Translations under genes and position numbers: made by a program
In this document: one piece after another, positions 31,609 to 41,070 of the stretch
Position numbering within the stretch: position 1 is the stretch's first letter
Layout: every line of letters starts with the position of its first letter
Origin: Pseudomonadota bacterium
Lineage (GTDB): Bacteria > Pseudomonadota > Alphaproteobacteria > Rhizobiales > Pleomorphomonadaceae
Direction of reading: 5' to 3'
Length of the DNA: 64,000 nucleotides
NCBI GenBank assembly: GCA_023436885.1
Contig: JAEZHI010000039.1
Coordinates: forward strand, 171,716-235,715
The notes under the pieces: model-generated
Database searches by the model: none
The model's input: the letters and a program-made list of their open reading frames with translations, nothing else
Told to the model about the DNA's origin: nothing

Positions 31609-33963
31609 TTGCGCATCGACGCGATCAGAACACAACGCCTGCTTGGACTCCTCGGTGATCGCACCGAGCCGGTCGTAGTCATCGAAGCCCTGGCTGGCAT
31701 GGGCAAGAGCCGTCTTCTCGACGTCTTGAGAGCAACTTCCGTGAGTTCGGCCCAAGATAGCGCCAGAAGCGATATGCTCCGACAGCTGTTCTGGGACGTG
31801 TCGTTGGACGGACCGCACGAGCGGCTGCCAAGCGCCGCCGTGGCTTCCTCCAGGCTGACACTGGCCAAAAGGCCCCATGTCGAGGTGCCGGGTCTGGACC
31901 GGCTCCTTGCCTTCGGCCAAGCCTATTTCTGTCCCGAAGATGCGCTCCTCTACCGAACGGACGAGCTGATCGCCACCTTTGGCGAGAAAGCGGGACAGGA
32001 GATCGCCTCTGAGACCGGCGGCTGGCCGCTGCTAATCGACGACAACGGGCAAAGACCGGTCGATCCCGATGTCCTGAGCCGCTTCATCGCCGACGAAATC
32101 CTGGCTTACCTGCCGGCCGAAACGCTCGTCCGCCTCGCCATGATGCGCGAAGGGAACCGGGTGTCCGATGGAGAACCACCGCTTCCCCTGGCGCGCCTTG
32201 ATGCATCCGGCGTGTGGGTCATCGGCGGCACATGTCTTGCTGAGCCGCTTGCCATGGCTCTCGCCAGGGAGCAAAGCCGTCGCCTAACCGATCCCAGCCT
32301 ATGTTCTCCACTGGCTGAAGTCAGTGCCCGGTTGGGGTTTGTCAGGCAAACCATCCTCAATATGCAGAGGGTCGGTGCCTTTGATGCGGCCGAACGCTTA
32401 CTTGAGGCAGAGCACGGCTGGTATTTCCTCTACTATTATGGCGCCACAGCCTTCGATGAGGTGCTCGCCGGCTTCCCCGAAGAGGCCAGCCGCCATAGCG
32501 ACATCGTAGTGTTCTGCCGCGCCCTGCAAGCCCTGAAGCATGGCGAAGTGTCTCTTGCGCGCCGCCTGCTCACCGACCGCTTTGGCAATGAGACGCTCGA
32601 TCCAACACACGTTCTTGCCGCCCGCGGACGCTATTCGGCCGAGTTCCGAAGCTTTCGCCTGGTGATGCTGATCTACGAGGACATCCCGCTCACCGAGGAC
32701 CTTCTGCAACTCGCCTTCGCCATTCTCGTAGACCTGCCGATCGAGTCACACCTGCTGCGAGGCAGCATTCACAACGCGATGCTTGAGTTCTATCTGCGCA
32801 CACGCCGGTTCGCCGAGGCGGAAGACGTCGCAGAAAGGGCTTTGCGCCACTATCGCGCGGCAGGCGCCAGCCTGCTCGCCTTCTACATCTCGCTCCACCT
32901 CGCCATCATGCGGCTTATGTCGGGAGACGCTGCCTCCGCCGGGGAATGGGCGAAGGAGGCCGAGCGCGACATGGCCAGTCTCAGCTTCGACAGTCCGCAC
33001 GACCTGTTGCTTCTCAAGCTTCTGAAGAGCTGTGTCGCTTATGAGGAAGGCAATGACGAGGCACTGATCCTGTTCCTCAATCGGGACCTTGAACTGTTCT
33101 CGCACGGCGAGATCTGGCCGACGCTGATCGAATTCACCCTGCAATATGGCAGCCAGGCGCTGTCGCGGCGGTATTCGACCATCGCCGCCCGCTCCTTCCT
33201 GGATCGCTGGCGGGTCTATCAGGTGCAGAACCGGCAGTTCCAGATGATGATCGACAGCCGGGAAGTGATGGTAATGCAGAACGGCAATCGGTGGCGAGAG
33301 GCTGCCGACCGTCTGGCCCAGCTCGCTACGCCGGTGACTCAGGCCATTGCCTCGAACGCCCACGCGCTCGCCCGTCTCGGACATCGCGACGAGATCGCTG
33401 TGGCACTTTGTTGGCTTCGGCACATGGTCTTCGAGACGCCGACCCGGCCCGATCTTGTCGAATGTCTCGCCGCCATCGAGTCCAACCTGGCCCTGACGGC
33501 GCGGCAGCGGATCGGCGTGCAGATCTGGAGCGCCTATGTCTTCAAGCGCCAGCGCGACCTTACCCGGGCCCGCGCCCAATTGCAGGCGACCTTCGAGACG
33601 GTGGCGCGCAACGGCTGCCTCGGCTCGCTGTCCGAAGAGCAGGCGTTTCTATCGGATCTGCTGGCCAACCGCCGTATCGCCGACTTTCTCTCGGCCCTGA
33701 GCGAGGCGCGGCAGGTGCTCCGCAGGCTTCGCGACTTCGGGCTCGGCAACTCCGGCCTTGGCAGCCGCAACGGCCTGTCACGGCAGGAAACAAAGGTGCT
33801 GATGATGGTCACCGAGGGGGCTTCCAACAAGTTCGTCGCCAAGACTCTACAGATTTCCGAACCCACCGTGAAATTCCATCTCGGCAACGTCTACCGCAAG
33901 CTCGGCTGCCGCCGGCGTAAGGAGGCGATTGCCGCCGCTCGGGCGCTCGGGCTGGTCGGATAG
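31609..33963 (+). CDS. Large MalT-like LuxR family transcriptional regulator
   Basis: A predicted activator of 784 residues. It has a P-loop near the N-terminus (ALAGMGKS, 27-34), a long helical, TPR-like middle part (about 250-690), and a C-terminal LuxR helix-turn-helix (about 720-784, LSRQETKVLMMVTEGASNK and TVKFHLGNVYRKLGC). The NTPase part looks shorter than in MalT and no clear Walker B is visible. Several starts are possible: TTG 31609 has a GAGAGGGA site 8 bases upstream and is preferred, and TTG 31579 is also open. It diverges from arsM and precedes the peptide-type importer, so it could control either. The ligand is unknown. Confidence 0.85.
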   Translation: MRIDAIRTQRLLGLLGDRTEPVVVIEALAGMGKSRLLDVLRATSVSSAQDSARSDMLRQLFWDVSLDGPHERLPSAAVASSRLTLAKRPHVEVPGLDRLLAFGQAYFCPEDALLYRTDELIATFGEKAGQEIASETGGWPLLIDDNGQRPVDPDVLSRFIADEILAYLPAETLVRLAMMREGNRVSDGEPPLPLARLDASGVWVIGGTCLAEPLAMALAREQSRRLTDPSLCSPLAEVSARLGFVRQTILNMQRVGAFDAAERLLEAEHGWYFLYYYGATAFDEVLAGFPEEASRHSDIVVFCRALQALKHGEVSLARRLLTDRFGNETLDPTHVLAARGRYSAEFRSFRLVMLIYEDIPLTEDLLQLAFAILVDLPIESHLLRGSIHNAMLEFYLRTRRFAEAEDVAERALRHYRAAGASLLAFYISLHLAIMRLMSGDAASAGEWAKEAERDMASLSFDSPHDLLLLKLLKSCVAYEEGNDEALILFLNRDLELFSHGEIWPTLIEFTLQYGSQALSRRYSTIAARSFLDRWRVYQVQNRQFQMMIDSREVMVMQNGNRWREAADRLAQLATPVTQAIASNAHALARLGHRDEIAVALCWLRHMVFETPTRPDLVECLAAIESNLALTARQRIGVQIWSAYVFKRQRDLTRARAQLQATFETVARNGCLGSLSEEQAFLSDLLANRRIADFLSALSEARQVLRRLRDFGLGNSGLGSRNGLSRQETKVLMMVTEGASNKFVAKTLQISEPTVKFHLGNVYRKLGCRRRKEAIAAARALGLVG

Positions 33964-33990
33964 GCGATCTCCGCACCAATACCTATACCT

Positions 33991-34002
33991 TTTTGCGCAA
34001 AA
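33991..34002. promoter_or_regulatory. 12-base palindrome upstream of the importer operon
   Basis: TTTTGCGCAAAA is a perfect palindrome, flanked by CCTATACC on the left and CCTATCC on the right, in the 197-base gap before the substrate-binding protein gene. It lies 28 bases after the LuxR gene stop and may be an operator or part of the importer promoter. Confidence 0.4.
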
Positions 34003-34160
34003 CCTATCCGTCGGACCGCTTGAGAACCATTCGCGGCTTCCGCAACATCGACCCAAGTGCAAGAGACGAAAATCGTCCGAAACGACCGCGAGCAAGCGTC
34101 GGCCTTCTGGCCCGCGTCGAAAAACAGCGGCGACAAAAATAACCACGAGGGGTCCCGTCC

Positions 34161-35726
34161 ATGAACCGCAAGTCCCGCTTCCTCCTGACTGTCTTCGCGA
34201 CCGCCGCCGCATCGGCCATGACTGCCGGTGCCGTGCAGGCCAAGACCGTCGTCACCATGAACACCGTGCAGATCTTCGGAACCATCGATCCCGCCAAGAT
34301 TTCCGACTACACCGACTACATGGCGGCCGTGAATCTCTACGACGGCCTCGTCAACGTCGACCCGGCCGGCAATCTCGTTCCGGAGATCGCCGAGAGCTGG
34401 ACCGTCTCCCCCGACACCAAGGAAGTCACCTTCAAGCTCCGCGCCGATGCGAAGTTCTCGGATGGAACGCCGGTCACTGCCGCCGACGTCGTCTACTCGG
34501 TTGAGCGTCTCCTGAAGATCAACCAGGGTCCGGCCAACCTGTTTGCCGACGTGCTGAAGCCCGGTTCGGTAACCGCCGTCGACGACCATACGGTGAAGTT
34601 CACCTTGTCGAAGACCTTTGCGCCGTTCCTCTCCACGGTTCCGGCGATCATGGTGCTCAACTCCAAGGTCGTCGCGGCAAACGCCGGAAGTGATGACGGC
34701 CAGACCTATCTTGCGACGCATGTCGCCGGTGCCGGCGCCTACACGCTGACCAGCTGGGACCGCGGCTCTCAGATGACCATCGACCGCGACCCCAACTACT
34801 ACAAGGGCTTCGGCCCGGGACCGATCGATGAGGTCCGCTGGATCATTACCAACGATGAGGCTACGGTGCGCTCACTCGCAGCGTCGGGCGAACTGACCAT
34901 GTCCTCGCAGTATCAGTCGCCCGAGACCTACAAGGCGCTCGAGGCGATGGGACGCTTCAAGATCGTCGCCGAGGACACGCCCACCGCCTTCTATCTCAAG
35001 CTCAACACCAAGGTGGCGCCGACCGACGACCTGCATATTCGCAAGGCCATCGCGCTTGCCACCGACTATGCCACCATTCGCGAGGTGATCCTGCCGGGCG
35101 GTGAGCTGAATGGCCCGCTTCCGAAGAACTTCGCCGACTACTACGCGTCCGACCTGCCGGCGCCGAAGTTCGATATCGAGGCTGCCAAGACCGAGATCGC
35201 CAAGTCCAAGTATGCCGGCAAGAAGATCCCGATCACCCTCGGCTATGTCGCCGGCACCAAGTTCGAGGAAGAAATCAGCCTGCTGATGCAGGCCAACCTC
35301 GAACAGCTGGGCTTCGTCGTGACGCAGCAGGCCGATCCCTGGAACAGGATCACCGAGATCGCCAGCAAGGTCGAGACCAGCCCGGCGGTCAACCAGATCT
35401 TCTTCTCGCCGACCTACCCGTCACCGGACTCGATGTTCTTCACCCAGTATCACTCCAAGGCTGCCGGCACTTGGGCCTCCATGGAATGGCTGCAGGATCC
35501 GGAAGTCGACAAGCTGATCGACGCAGCGCGCGCGACCACCGACAAGACCGAGCAGGCGGGTTTCTACAAGACGCTGCAGCACAAGTTGGTCGACCTGCAG
35601 GCCGATGTTTTCCTGCAGACGCAGACCGTGCAGCACGCCATGGACAAGTGCCTCGATGGCTTCAAGGCCGTGCCCATGCAGTCCTTCGACTACGACTTCA
35701 CCAAGTATCACTGGACCTGCAAGTAA
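34161..35726 (+). CDS. ABC transporter substrate-binding protein, peptide/nickel type (SBP_bac_5)
   Basis: A periplasmic binding protein of 521 residues. It has a Sec signal peptide (MNRKSR, a hydrophobic core, then AVQA before the likely cut at about residue 28) and the family-5 layout, with VPEIAESWTVSPD near residue 75 and DGTPVTAADVVYS near 107. It captures the substrate for the permeases that follow. Downstream hydantoinase-type and DUF917 genes suggest a cyclic amide or hydantoin rather than a peptide. It has a GAGGGG ribosome site. Confidence 0.93.
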   Translation: MNRKSRFLLTVFATAAASAMTAGAVQAKTVVTMNTVQIFGTIDPAKISDYTDYMAAVNLYDGLVNVDPAGNLVPEIAESWTVSPDTKEVTFKLRADAKFSDGTPVTAADVVYSVERLLKINQGPANLFADVLKPGSVTAVDDHTVKFTLSKTFAPFLSTVPAIMVLNSKVVAANAGSDDGQTYLATHVAGAGAYTLTSWDRGSQMTIDRDPNYYKGFGPGPIDEVRWIITNDEATVRSLAASGELTMSSQYQSPETYKALEAMGRFKIVAEDTPTAFYLKLNTKVAPTDDLHIRKAIALATDYATIREVILPGGELNGPLPKNFADYYASDLPAPKFDIEAAKTEIAKSKYAGKKIPITLGYVAGTKFEEEISLLMQANLEQLGFVVTQQADPWNRITEIASKVETSPAVNQIFFSPTYPSPDSMFFTQYHSKAAGTWASMEWLQDPEVDKLIDAARATTDKTEQAGFYKTLQHKLVDLQADVFLQTQTVQHAMDKCLDGFKAVPMQSFDYDFTKYHWTCK

Positions 35727-35769
35727 GCGTTCCGACCATGCGAGCGGCGTTCATGCTCGCATCCTGAAT

Positions 35770-35834
35770 TCACGGGAGACCCCCTGCTCCCGTGACGGCT
35801 GGACCGGCGCGCCGCAGCCAGGCCGCGCCGGTCC
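35770..35834 (+). repeat. Two tandem hairpins between binding protein and permease genes
   Basis: The first stem is TCACGGGAG against CTCCCGTGA (35770-35795). The second is GGACCGGCGCG against CGCGCCGGTCC (35801-35834), followed by ACTTCTTTCCC. Both are perfect. Such structures often act as partial terminators or stabilisers that make the binding protein more abundant than the membrane parts. Confidence 0.75.
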
Positions 35835-35865
35835 ACTTCTTTCCCAAGGCCACGGAGACCACTCC

Positions 35866-36891
35866 TTGGAATTCCTGCGCTTCCTTCTGCGACGTGTTTT
35901 GTGGTCGCTGCTGGTTCTCGTCGGGCTGTCGATGGTGATCTTCATCATCGCCCGTGCCGTTCCGGGCGATCCCGCCCGCATGGCACTCGGGCCGACAGCC
36001 ACGCAGGAACAGGTCGTCGACCTGCAGAAGAAACTCGGTCTCGATCGGCCCATCATCCAGCAATACGGTCTGTTCATCGCTGGTCTCGCCCATGGTGACC
36101 TCGGACGGTCGCTGCTGACCGAGAGGCCGGTCAACGACGATATTCGCGACACCTTCGCGGCAACGCTGGAACTGGTTCTGGCCACCATCTTCATCGCTGT
36201 GGTGCTGGGTGTGCCGCTTGGTGTGGTCGCCGCCTATTGGAAGGATCGCTGGCCGGACAATCTGGTGCGGATCGTCGCCATCTTCTCGGCGGTGACCCCG
36301 AGCTTCTTCCTGGCGCTGCTGCTGCAGATCCTCGCCGGCTACGTGCTGCACATCCTGCCGACCACCGGTCGTCTGCCGCCCAATTTCGACTTCGCCCCCG
36401 CTCACACCGGCCTCGTGCTGATCGATGCACTGATCGCCGGGCGCCCGGACGCCTTTCTGGAAGGCCTGCGCTATCTGCTGCTGCCGGCTATCGCACTGGC
36501 CGCCGCCACCATGGGCCAGATGGCACGCATCACCCGTTCCTCGATGATCGATGTCTCAAGCCAGGACTACATCGAGGCGAGCCGCGCCTTCGGCGTGCCC
36601 GAGTGGGTGCGCGTCTGCAAATACATGCTGCGCCCGAGCTTCGTGCCGCCGCTGACCATCCTCGGCCTCGAATTCGCGTCGCTGATCGGCAATGCCTTCG
36701 TCGTCGAACTGGTATTCGCCTGGCCGGGCATGGCCGCCTACGGCATCCGCACCATTCTTCAGAAGGACCTCAACGCCGTCATGGGCGTGGTCATGGTCTC
36801 CGGCGTGTTCTTCGTTCTGGTCAACCTCGTCATCGACCTGCTGGTCGGCCTCGTCGACCCACGCGTTCGCATCCGGGGGAGCCGCCAATGA
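35866..36891 (+). CDS. ABC transporter permease, DppB/OppB type
   Basis: Inner-membrane permease of 341 residues with a TTG start (GGAG site 9 bases upstream). The N-terminal membrane segment is followed by ARAVPGDPA, typical of the DppB family, then several further segments and the EAA loop (YIEASRAFGVPEW). The frame is open further upstream, but that would read through the two hairpins. Its stop overlaps the next ATG (ATGA). Confidence 0.93.
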   Translation: MEFLRFLLRRVLWSLLVLVGLSMVIFIIARAVPGDPARMALGPTATQEQVVDLQKKLGLDRPIIQQYGLFIAGLAHGDLGRSLLTERPVNDDIRDTFAATLELVLATIFIAVVLGVPLGVVAAYWKDRWPDNLVRIVAIFSAVTPSFFLALLLQILAGYVLHILPTTGRLPPNFDFAPAHTGLVLIDALIAGRPDAFLEGLRYLLLPAIALAAATMGQMARITRSSMIDVSSQDYIEASRAFGVPEWVRVCKYMLRPSFVPPLTILGLEFASLIGNAFVVELVFAWPGMAAYGIRTILQKDLNAVMGVVMVSGVFFVLVNLVIDLLVGLVDPRVRIRGSRQ

Positions 36892-37775
36892 GCGACGAGC
36901 TGTCCCTCAACGACGATGCGCCGCGCCTGTCGAGCGCCTACCAAAGCTGGTACCGCTTCTCGCGCAACCCGACGGCAATGATCGGCCTCGTCATCGTGAC
37001 GATCTGCGTCCTCGCCGCCATCCTTGCGCCGTGGATCACGCCTCATCCCGATCACGTCGGCGCCGTCGTTAACTTCCGAGCCCGCCATTTGCCACCGTCG
37101 GCCGCCTATTGGTTCGGCACGGACAATGTCGGCCGCGATATCTTCACCCGGGTGATCTTCGGCTTCCGCATCTCATTGATGCTGGCCGTGGTGGTGCTTG
37201 GGACAGCCATCCCGATCGGAACGATCCTCGGCCTGATGGCCGGCTATTTCGGCGGCTGGGTCGAGATCGTCATCATGCGCCTCACCGACATTGCGCTGGC
37301 GATCCCGCCACTTGTCATGGCGCTCGCCGTGGCGGCCGTGCTGTCGCCCGATCTGATCAACTCGATGCTGGCCATCGCCGCCCTCTGGTGGACCTGGCAT
37401 ACCCGCCTCATCTACTCGATCACCCGCCAGCTCAGGACGCGGGAATTCGTCGAGGCGGCCGAGACTCTCGGCGCCAGCAAGTTCCACATTCTCTTCCGCG
37501 AGATCCTGCCCAACTGCGTGTCGGCCATCGCGGTGAAGACGTCGCTCGACTGCGGCTTCGTCATTCTGGTCGGCGCATCGCTCTCCTTCCTCGGCCTGGG
37601 CATCCAGCCACCGACGCCCGATCTCGGCACCATGGTTGCCTCGGGTTCCGCCTTCCTGCCCGACTACTGGTGGGAGTCGGTTCTGCCGGGCTGCGCCATC
37701 CTGTTCGTCGCCCTCGGGTTCAATCTCCTGGGTGACGGCCTGCGCGACCTCTACGACGTTGAAAACGTGCGATGA
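36888..37775 (+). CDS. ABC transporter permease, DppC/OppC type
   Basis: Second permease, 295 residues, with a cytoplasmic N-terminus, a first membrane segment (about 29-48), the family motif FGTDNVGRDIFTRV (about 80-93) and the EAA loop (FVEAAETLGASKF). The ATG at 36888 overlaps the previous stop and has GGGGGA upstream. Its own stop overlaps the ATPase start (ATGA). Confidence 0.94.
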   Translation: MSDELSLNDDAPRLSSAYQSWYRFSRNPTAMIGLVIVTICVLAAILAPWITPHPDHVGAVVNFRARHLPPSAAYWFGTDNVGRDIFTRVIFGFRISLMLAVVVLGTAIPIGTILGLMAGYFGGWVEIVIMRLTDIALAIPPLVMALAVAAVLSPDLINSMLAIAALWWTWHTRLIYSITRQLRTREFVEAAETLGASKFHILFREILPNCVSAIAVKTSLDCGFVILVGASLSFLGLGIQPPTPDLGTMVASGSAFLPDYWWESVLPGCAILFVALGFNLLGDGLRDLYDVENVR

Positions 37776-38617
37776 CCGGCGCCCTGCTCTCCGTTCGCAA
37801 CCTGTCGGTCGAGTTCACGACCTACGGCCGCACCCAGCCGGTGCTGCATGGCGTCAATCTCGACATTCCCGCCCGCAGCCATGTGGCGCTGGTCGGCGAA
37901 AGCGGCTCCGGCAAGACGGTGACCATGAAGTCGATCATGGGCCTCCTGCACATGCCGCCGGCCTCGATCAGTTCGGGCGCCATCCACTATGATGGTCGCG
38001 ATCTCCTGACCATGCCGCACCGCGAGCGCCTGAAGCTCACGGGTACCGACATGTCCATGGTGTTCCAGGACCCGATGAGCTCGCTCAATCCGGTCTTCAC
38101 CATCGCCGATCAGATGACGACCATTCTGAAATATGCCGACAAGCGCCTTGGACGGTCGCGGTCGCGCCGGCAGCGCATGGACCGCGTCCTGGAAGTGCTC
38201 GCCCAGGTCAGGATGCGCGAGCCGGAGCGTGTGGCCCGCTCCCACCCGATCATGCTGTCCGGTGGCATGCGACAGCGCGTGCTGATCGCCATGGCTCTGC
38301 TGTCGGAACCGCGGCTGCTGATCGCCGACGAGCCGGGCACGGCGCTCGACGTGACGACACAGGCGCAGATCCTCAAGCTGCTCAAGGACCTCGTCGAGGA
38401 GCGCGGCCTTGCCCTCCTGATGATCACCCATAATCTCGGCGTGGTGCGCGAGACCTCGGACTACGTATACGTCATGCACAAGGGCAAGGTGGTCGAAGAG
38501 GCCTCCACCGCCGAACTGTTCGCCGCGCCGAAGGTTGCCTACACCCGCGCCCTGATCGACGCGGTGCCGCGCCTCACCGGCACCAAGCCGGCCCAACGCA
38601 TGGAGGCAGCGCCATGA
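37772..38617 (+). CDS. ABC transporter ATP-binding protein, DppD/OppD type
   Basis: First ATPase of the importer, 281 residues, with Walker A GESGSGKT (42-49), signature LSGGM, and Walker B LLIADEP. It lacks most of the C-terminal oligopeptide extension of longer OppD proteins. It should pair with the following ATPase. The overlap with the next gene is ATGA. Confidence 0.93.
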   Translation: MTGALLSVRNLSVEFTTYGRTQPVLHGVNLDIPARSHVALVGESGSGKTVTMKSIMGLLHMPPASISSGAIHYDGRDLLTMPHRERLKLTGTDMSMVFQDPMSSLNPVFTIADQMTTILKYADKRLGRSRSRRQRMDRVLEVLAQVRMREPERVARSHPIMLSGGMRQRVLIAMALLSEPRLLIADEPGTALDVTTQAQILKLLKDLVEERGLALLMITHNLGVVRETSDYVYVMHKGKVVEEASTAELFAAPKVAYTRALIDAVPRLTGTKPAQRMEAAP

Positions 38618-39519
38618 ATCCAAGACAGAGCGCGCTGCTCGAGGTCGTTGATCTCGTCAAGAGTTTCCCCGTCTACAACGCCTTCGGCAGCCGCTCGGGC
38701 GAGCTCATGGCGGTCGATCACGTGTCCTTCTCCATCCGGCGCGGCGGCATCTACGGTCTTGCCGGCGAGAGCGGTTCGGGCAAGTCGACCATCGCCCGGA
38801 TGATCATGGGGCTTCTCGCGCCGACCGGCGGCGACGTGCTGCTCGGCTCGGAAAACATCACCGGCACGCTCGGTACACGCGCTCACTCGCGCCAGGTGCA
38901 GATGGTGTTTCAGAACCCCGGTTCGTCGCTCAATCCGCGCCGCACCATTGGTCAGTCGATCGCCGTCCCGCTCGAAGCGCACGCTCATCCGCGCGCCGAC
39001 AAGCGGCGGCGGATCTCCGAGCTTCTGGACATGGTGCAGTTGCCGGCCAGCTTTGCCGACCGCTATCCGCACGAGCTTTCGGGCGGCCAAAAGCAGCGCG
39101 TCGCCATCGCCCGGGCTCTTGCGGTGACGCCGCAACTGCTCGTTCTCGACGAACCGACATCGGCGCTCGACGTATCGGTGCAGGCCAAGGTGATCGAGCT
39201 GCTCACCGATCTCGGACGCCAGCTCGACCTCACCTACCTGTTCATTTCCCACGACCTCAGCCTGATGCGCAACTTCGCCGACGAGGTGGGGGTTCTCTAC
39301 CGCGGCCGCATCGTCGAAAGCGGCCCGACAGCCAAGGTCTTCGAGCATCCCGAGCATGACTATACGCGCCTCCTCATTGCCTCGGTGCCGGTGATCTCGG
39401 CCGATGAGGAGGCCATGCGGCCCCACATTCCCTTGATCGACGGAGAAATTCCGACGGCGGAAAAACTGCTCGCCCTCCGGGGGAGCCAACGAACAACCGA
39501 AGTTCCCAAGAGGATCTGA
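38614..39519 (+). CDS. ABC transporter ATP-binding protein, DppF/OppF type
   Basis: Second ATPase, 301 residues, with Walker A GESGSGKS (51-58), signature LSGGQ and Walker B LLVLDEP. A short C-terminal OppF extension (HPEHDYTRLLIASVP) is present. It starts by ATGA overlap and is followed after 3 bases by the hydantoinase-type gene, so transport and catabolism genes are one operon. Confidence 0.93.
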   Translation: MNPRQSALLEVVDLVKSFPVYNAFGSRSGELMAVDHVSFSIRRGGIYGLAGESGSGKSTIARMIMGLLAPTGGDVLLGSENITGTLGTRAHSRQVQMVFQNPGSSLNPRRTIGQSIAVPLEAHAHPRADKRRRISELLDMVQLPASFADRYPHELSGGQKQRVAIARALAVTPQLLVLDEPTSALDVSVQAKVIELLTDLGRQLDLTYLFISHDLSLMRNFADEVGVLYRGRIVESGPTAKVFEHPEHDYTRLLIASVPVISADEEAMRPHIPLIDGEIPTAEKLLALRGSQRTTEVPKRI

Positions 39520-39522
39520 CAG

Positions 39523-41070
39523 ATGATCAGAATTGGCATCGACGTCGGCGGCACCAATACGGACGCCGTCGTGATGGATGGCGCGCGCGTACTTGCCGGC
39601 GTCAAGGCAGCAACGACGGCCGACGTCATGTCCGGCGTCGTCAACGCACTGGCTGACGTGCTGAAGGCTTCTGGCAAGGCGGCCGCCGACATCGACGTGG
39701 TGATGATCGGCACCACCCACTTTACCAACGCCGTGGTGCAGCGGCGCGATCTCGCCAAGACCGCCGCCGTCCGCCTCGGCCTGCCGGCGACCGCCTCGCT
39801 GCCGCCGATGGTCGACTGGCCGGAAGATCTCCGGGACGCCATCGGCAATCTCAGCTATCTCGCCCATGGCGGCAACGAGTTCGATGGCCGCAAGATCTCG
39901 CCGCTCGATGAGGCTGAGCTGATCGGCATCGCCGAGGACATCAAGGCCAAGGGCGTCAAAACCATCGCCATCACCTCGGTGTTTTCGCCGGTCAGCGATG
40001 AATGCGAGAAGCAGGCTGCCGCCATTTTCGCGAAGGCCATTCCGGGCGTTCACATCACGCTGTCGTCGGAGATCGGCCGCATCGGCCTGCTCGAACGCGA
40101 AAACGCGGCGATCATGAACGCCTGCCTGCGCGACTTGTCGAAGGACGTGATCGAGGCCTTCCGCAACGCCATCGCCTCGGCCGGCATCAAGGGCAAGTTC
40201 TTCCTGACGCAGAACGACGGCACGTTGATGGAAGCGGCCTTTGCCGAGAAGTTCCCGGTGCTGACCTTCGCCTCGGGACCAACCAACTCGATGCGCGGCG
40301 CCGCCTTCCTCTCCGGCGTCAAGGACGCCATCGTCGTCGACATCGGTGGTACCACCTCCGACGTCGGATCGCTGCAGAAGGGCTTCCCACGTCAGGCGAC
40401 GGTGGCCGTGGAAGTCGGCGGCGTCCGCACCAACTTCCGCATGCCCGACGTGTTCTCGATCGGCCTCGGCGGCGGCTCGCACGTGGTCGAGACGGACCAG
40501 GGCGTCAAGGTCGGCCCGACCTCGGTCGGCTATCGCATCATCACCGAAGCCCTGATCTTCGGCGGGCAAACGCTGACGACCTCCGATGTGATCGTGGCCG
40601 CCGGCAAGTATGAGCTCGGCGACCGCGCCAAGGTCGCTCACCTTTCACCTGCGCTGATCGCTGCCGCTGAGGCGCGCATCGCCGCCATGCTGGAAGATTG
40701 CGTCGAGCGCTCGCGCCTGTCGCCCGATCCGCTGCCGGTCATCGTCGTCGGTGGTGGGTCGATCCTGGTCGACAAGCCGATCGCCGGCCTCGAACTGATC
40801 AAGCCGGATCACTTCGCGGTCGCCAACGCCGTAGGCGCCGCCATTGCCCAGGTCTCCGGCGAGGTCGATCGCGTCTATGCGCTGGCCGAGATCGGCCGTG
40901 ATGCCGCCCTTGCGGATGCCAAGGCACAGGCGATCGAGGCGGCGGTCAATGCCGGCGCCGCCCGCGACAGCATCGAGATCGTCGACGTCGAGGACGTGCC
41001 GCTCGCCTATCTGCCCGGCAACGCAACCCGCGTTCGCGTCAAGGCCGTGGGAGAGCTGCATGTCGCCTAA
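39523..41070 (+). CDS. Hydantoinase/oxoprolinase family protein (HyuA-type)
   Basis: A 515-residue cytoplasmic protein of the ATP-dependent hydantoinase/5-oxoprolinase alpha family. The N-terminal phosphate motif is GIDVGGTNTDAV (5-16), with a second DIGGTTSDVG near residue 274 and a C-terminal VVGGGS. Such enzymes hydrolyse cyclic amides with ATP, usually with a HyuB partner. No hyuB is present here; two DUF917 proteins follow instead. It is about 170 residues shorter than typical HyuA, matching the shorter subfamily that travels with DUF917. AGGA ribosome site. Confidence 0.9.
   Translation: MIRIGIDVGGTNTDAVVMDGARVLAGVKAATTADVMSGVVNALADVLKASGKAAADIDVVMIGTTHFTNAVVQRRDLAKTAAVRLGLPATASLPPMVDWPEDLRDAIGNLSYLAHGGNEFDGRKISPLDEAELIGIAEDIKAKGVKTIAITSVFSPVSDECEKQAAAIFAKAIPGVHITLSSEIGRIGLLERENAAIMNACLRDLSKDVIEAFRNAIASAGIKGKFFLTQNDGTLMEAAFAEKFPVLTFASGPTNSMRGAAFLSGVKDAIVVDIGGTTSDVGSLQKGFPRQATVAVEVGGVRTNFRMPDVFSIGLGGGSHVVETDQGVKVGPTSVGYRIITEALIFGGQTLTTSDVIVAAGKYELGDRAKVAHLSPALIAAAEARIAAMLEDCVERSRLSPDPLPVIVVGGGSILVDKPIAGLELIKPDHFAVANAVGAAIAQVSGEVDRVYALAEIGRDAALADAKAQAIEAAVNAGAARDSIEIVDVEDVPLAYLPGNATRVRVKAVGELHVA

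Noticed and set aside
36237..36887. Long upstream extension of the DppC-type permease
   Set aside because: The frame is open, but it lies entirely within the DppB gene in another frame; ATG 36888 has the ATGA overlap and a GGGGGA site.
38539..40641. 700-codon open frame on the minus strand opposite the DppF and HyuA-type genes
   Set aside because: Antisense shadow of genes with clear ATPase and hydantoinase motifs; no ribosome site or family resemblance.
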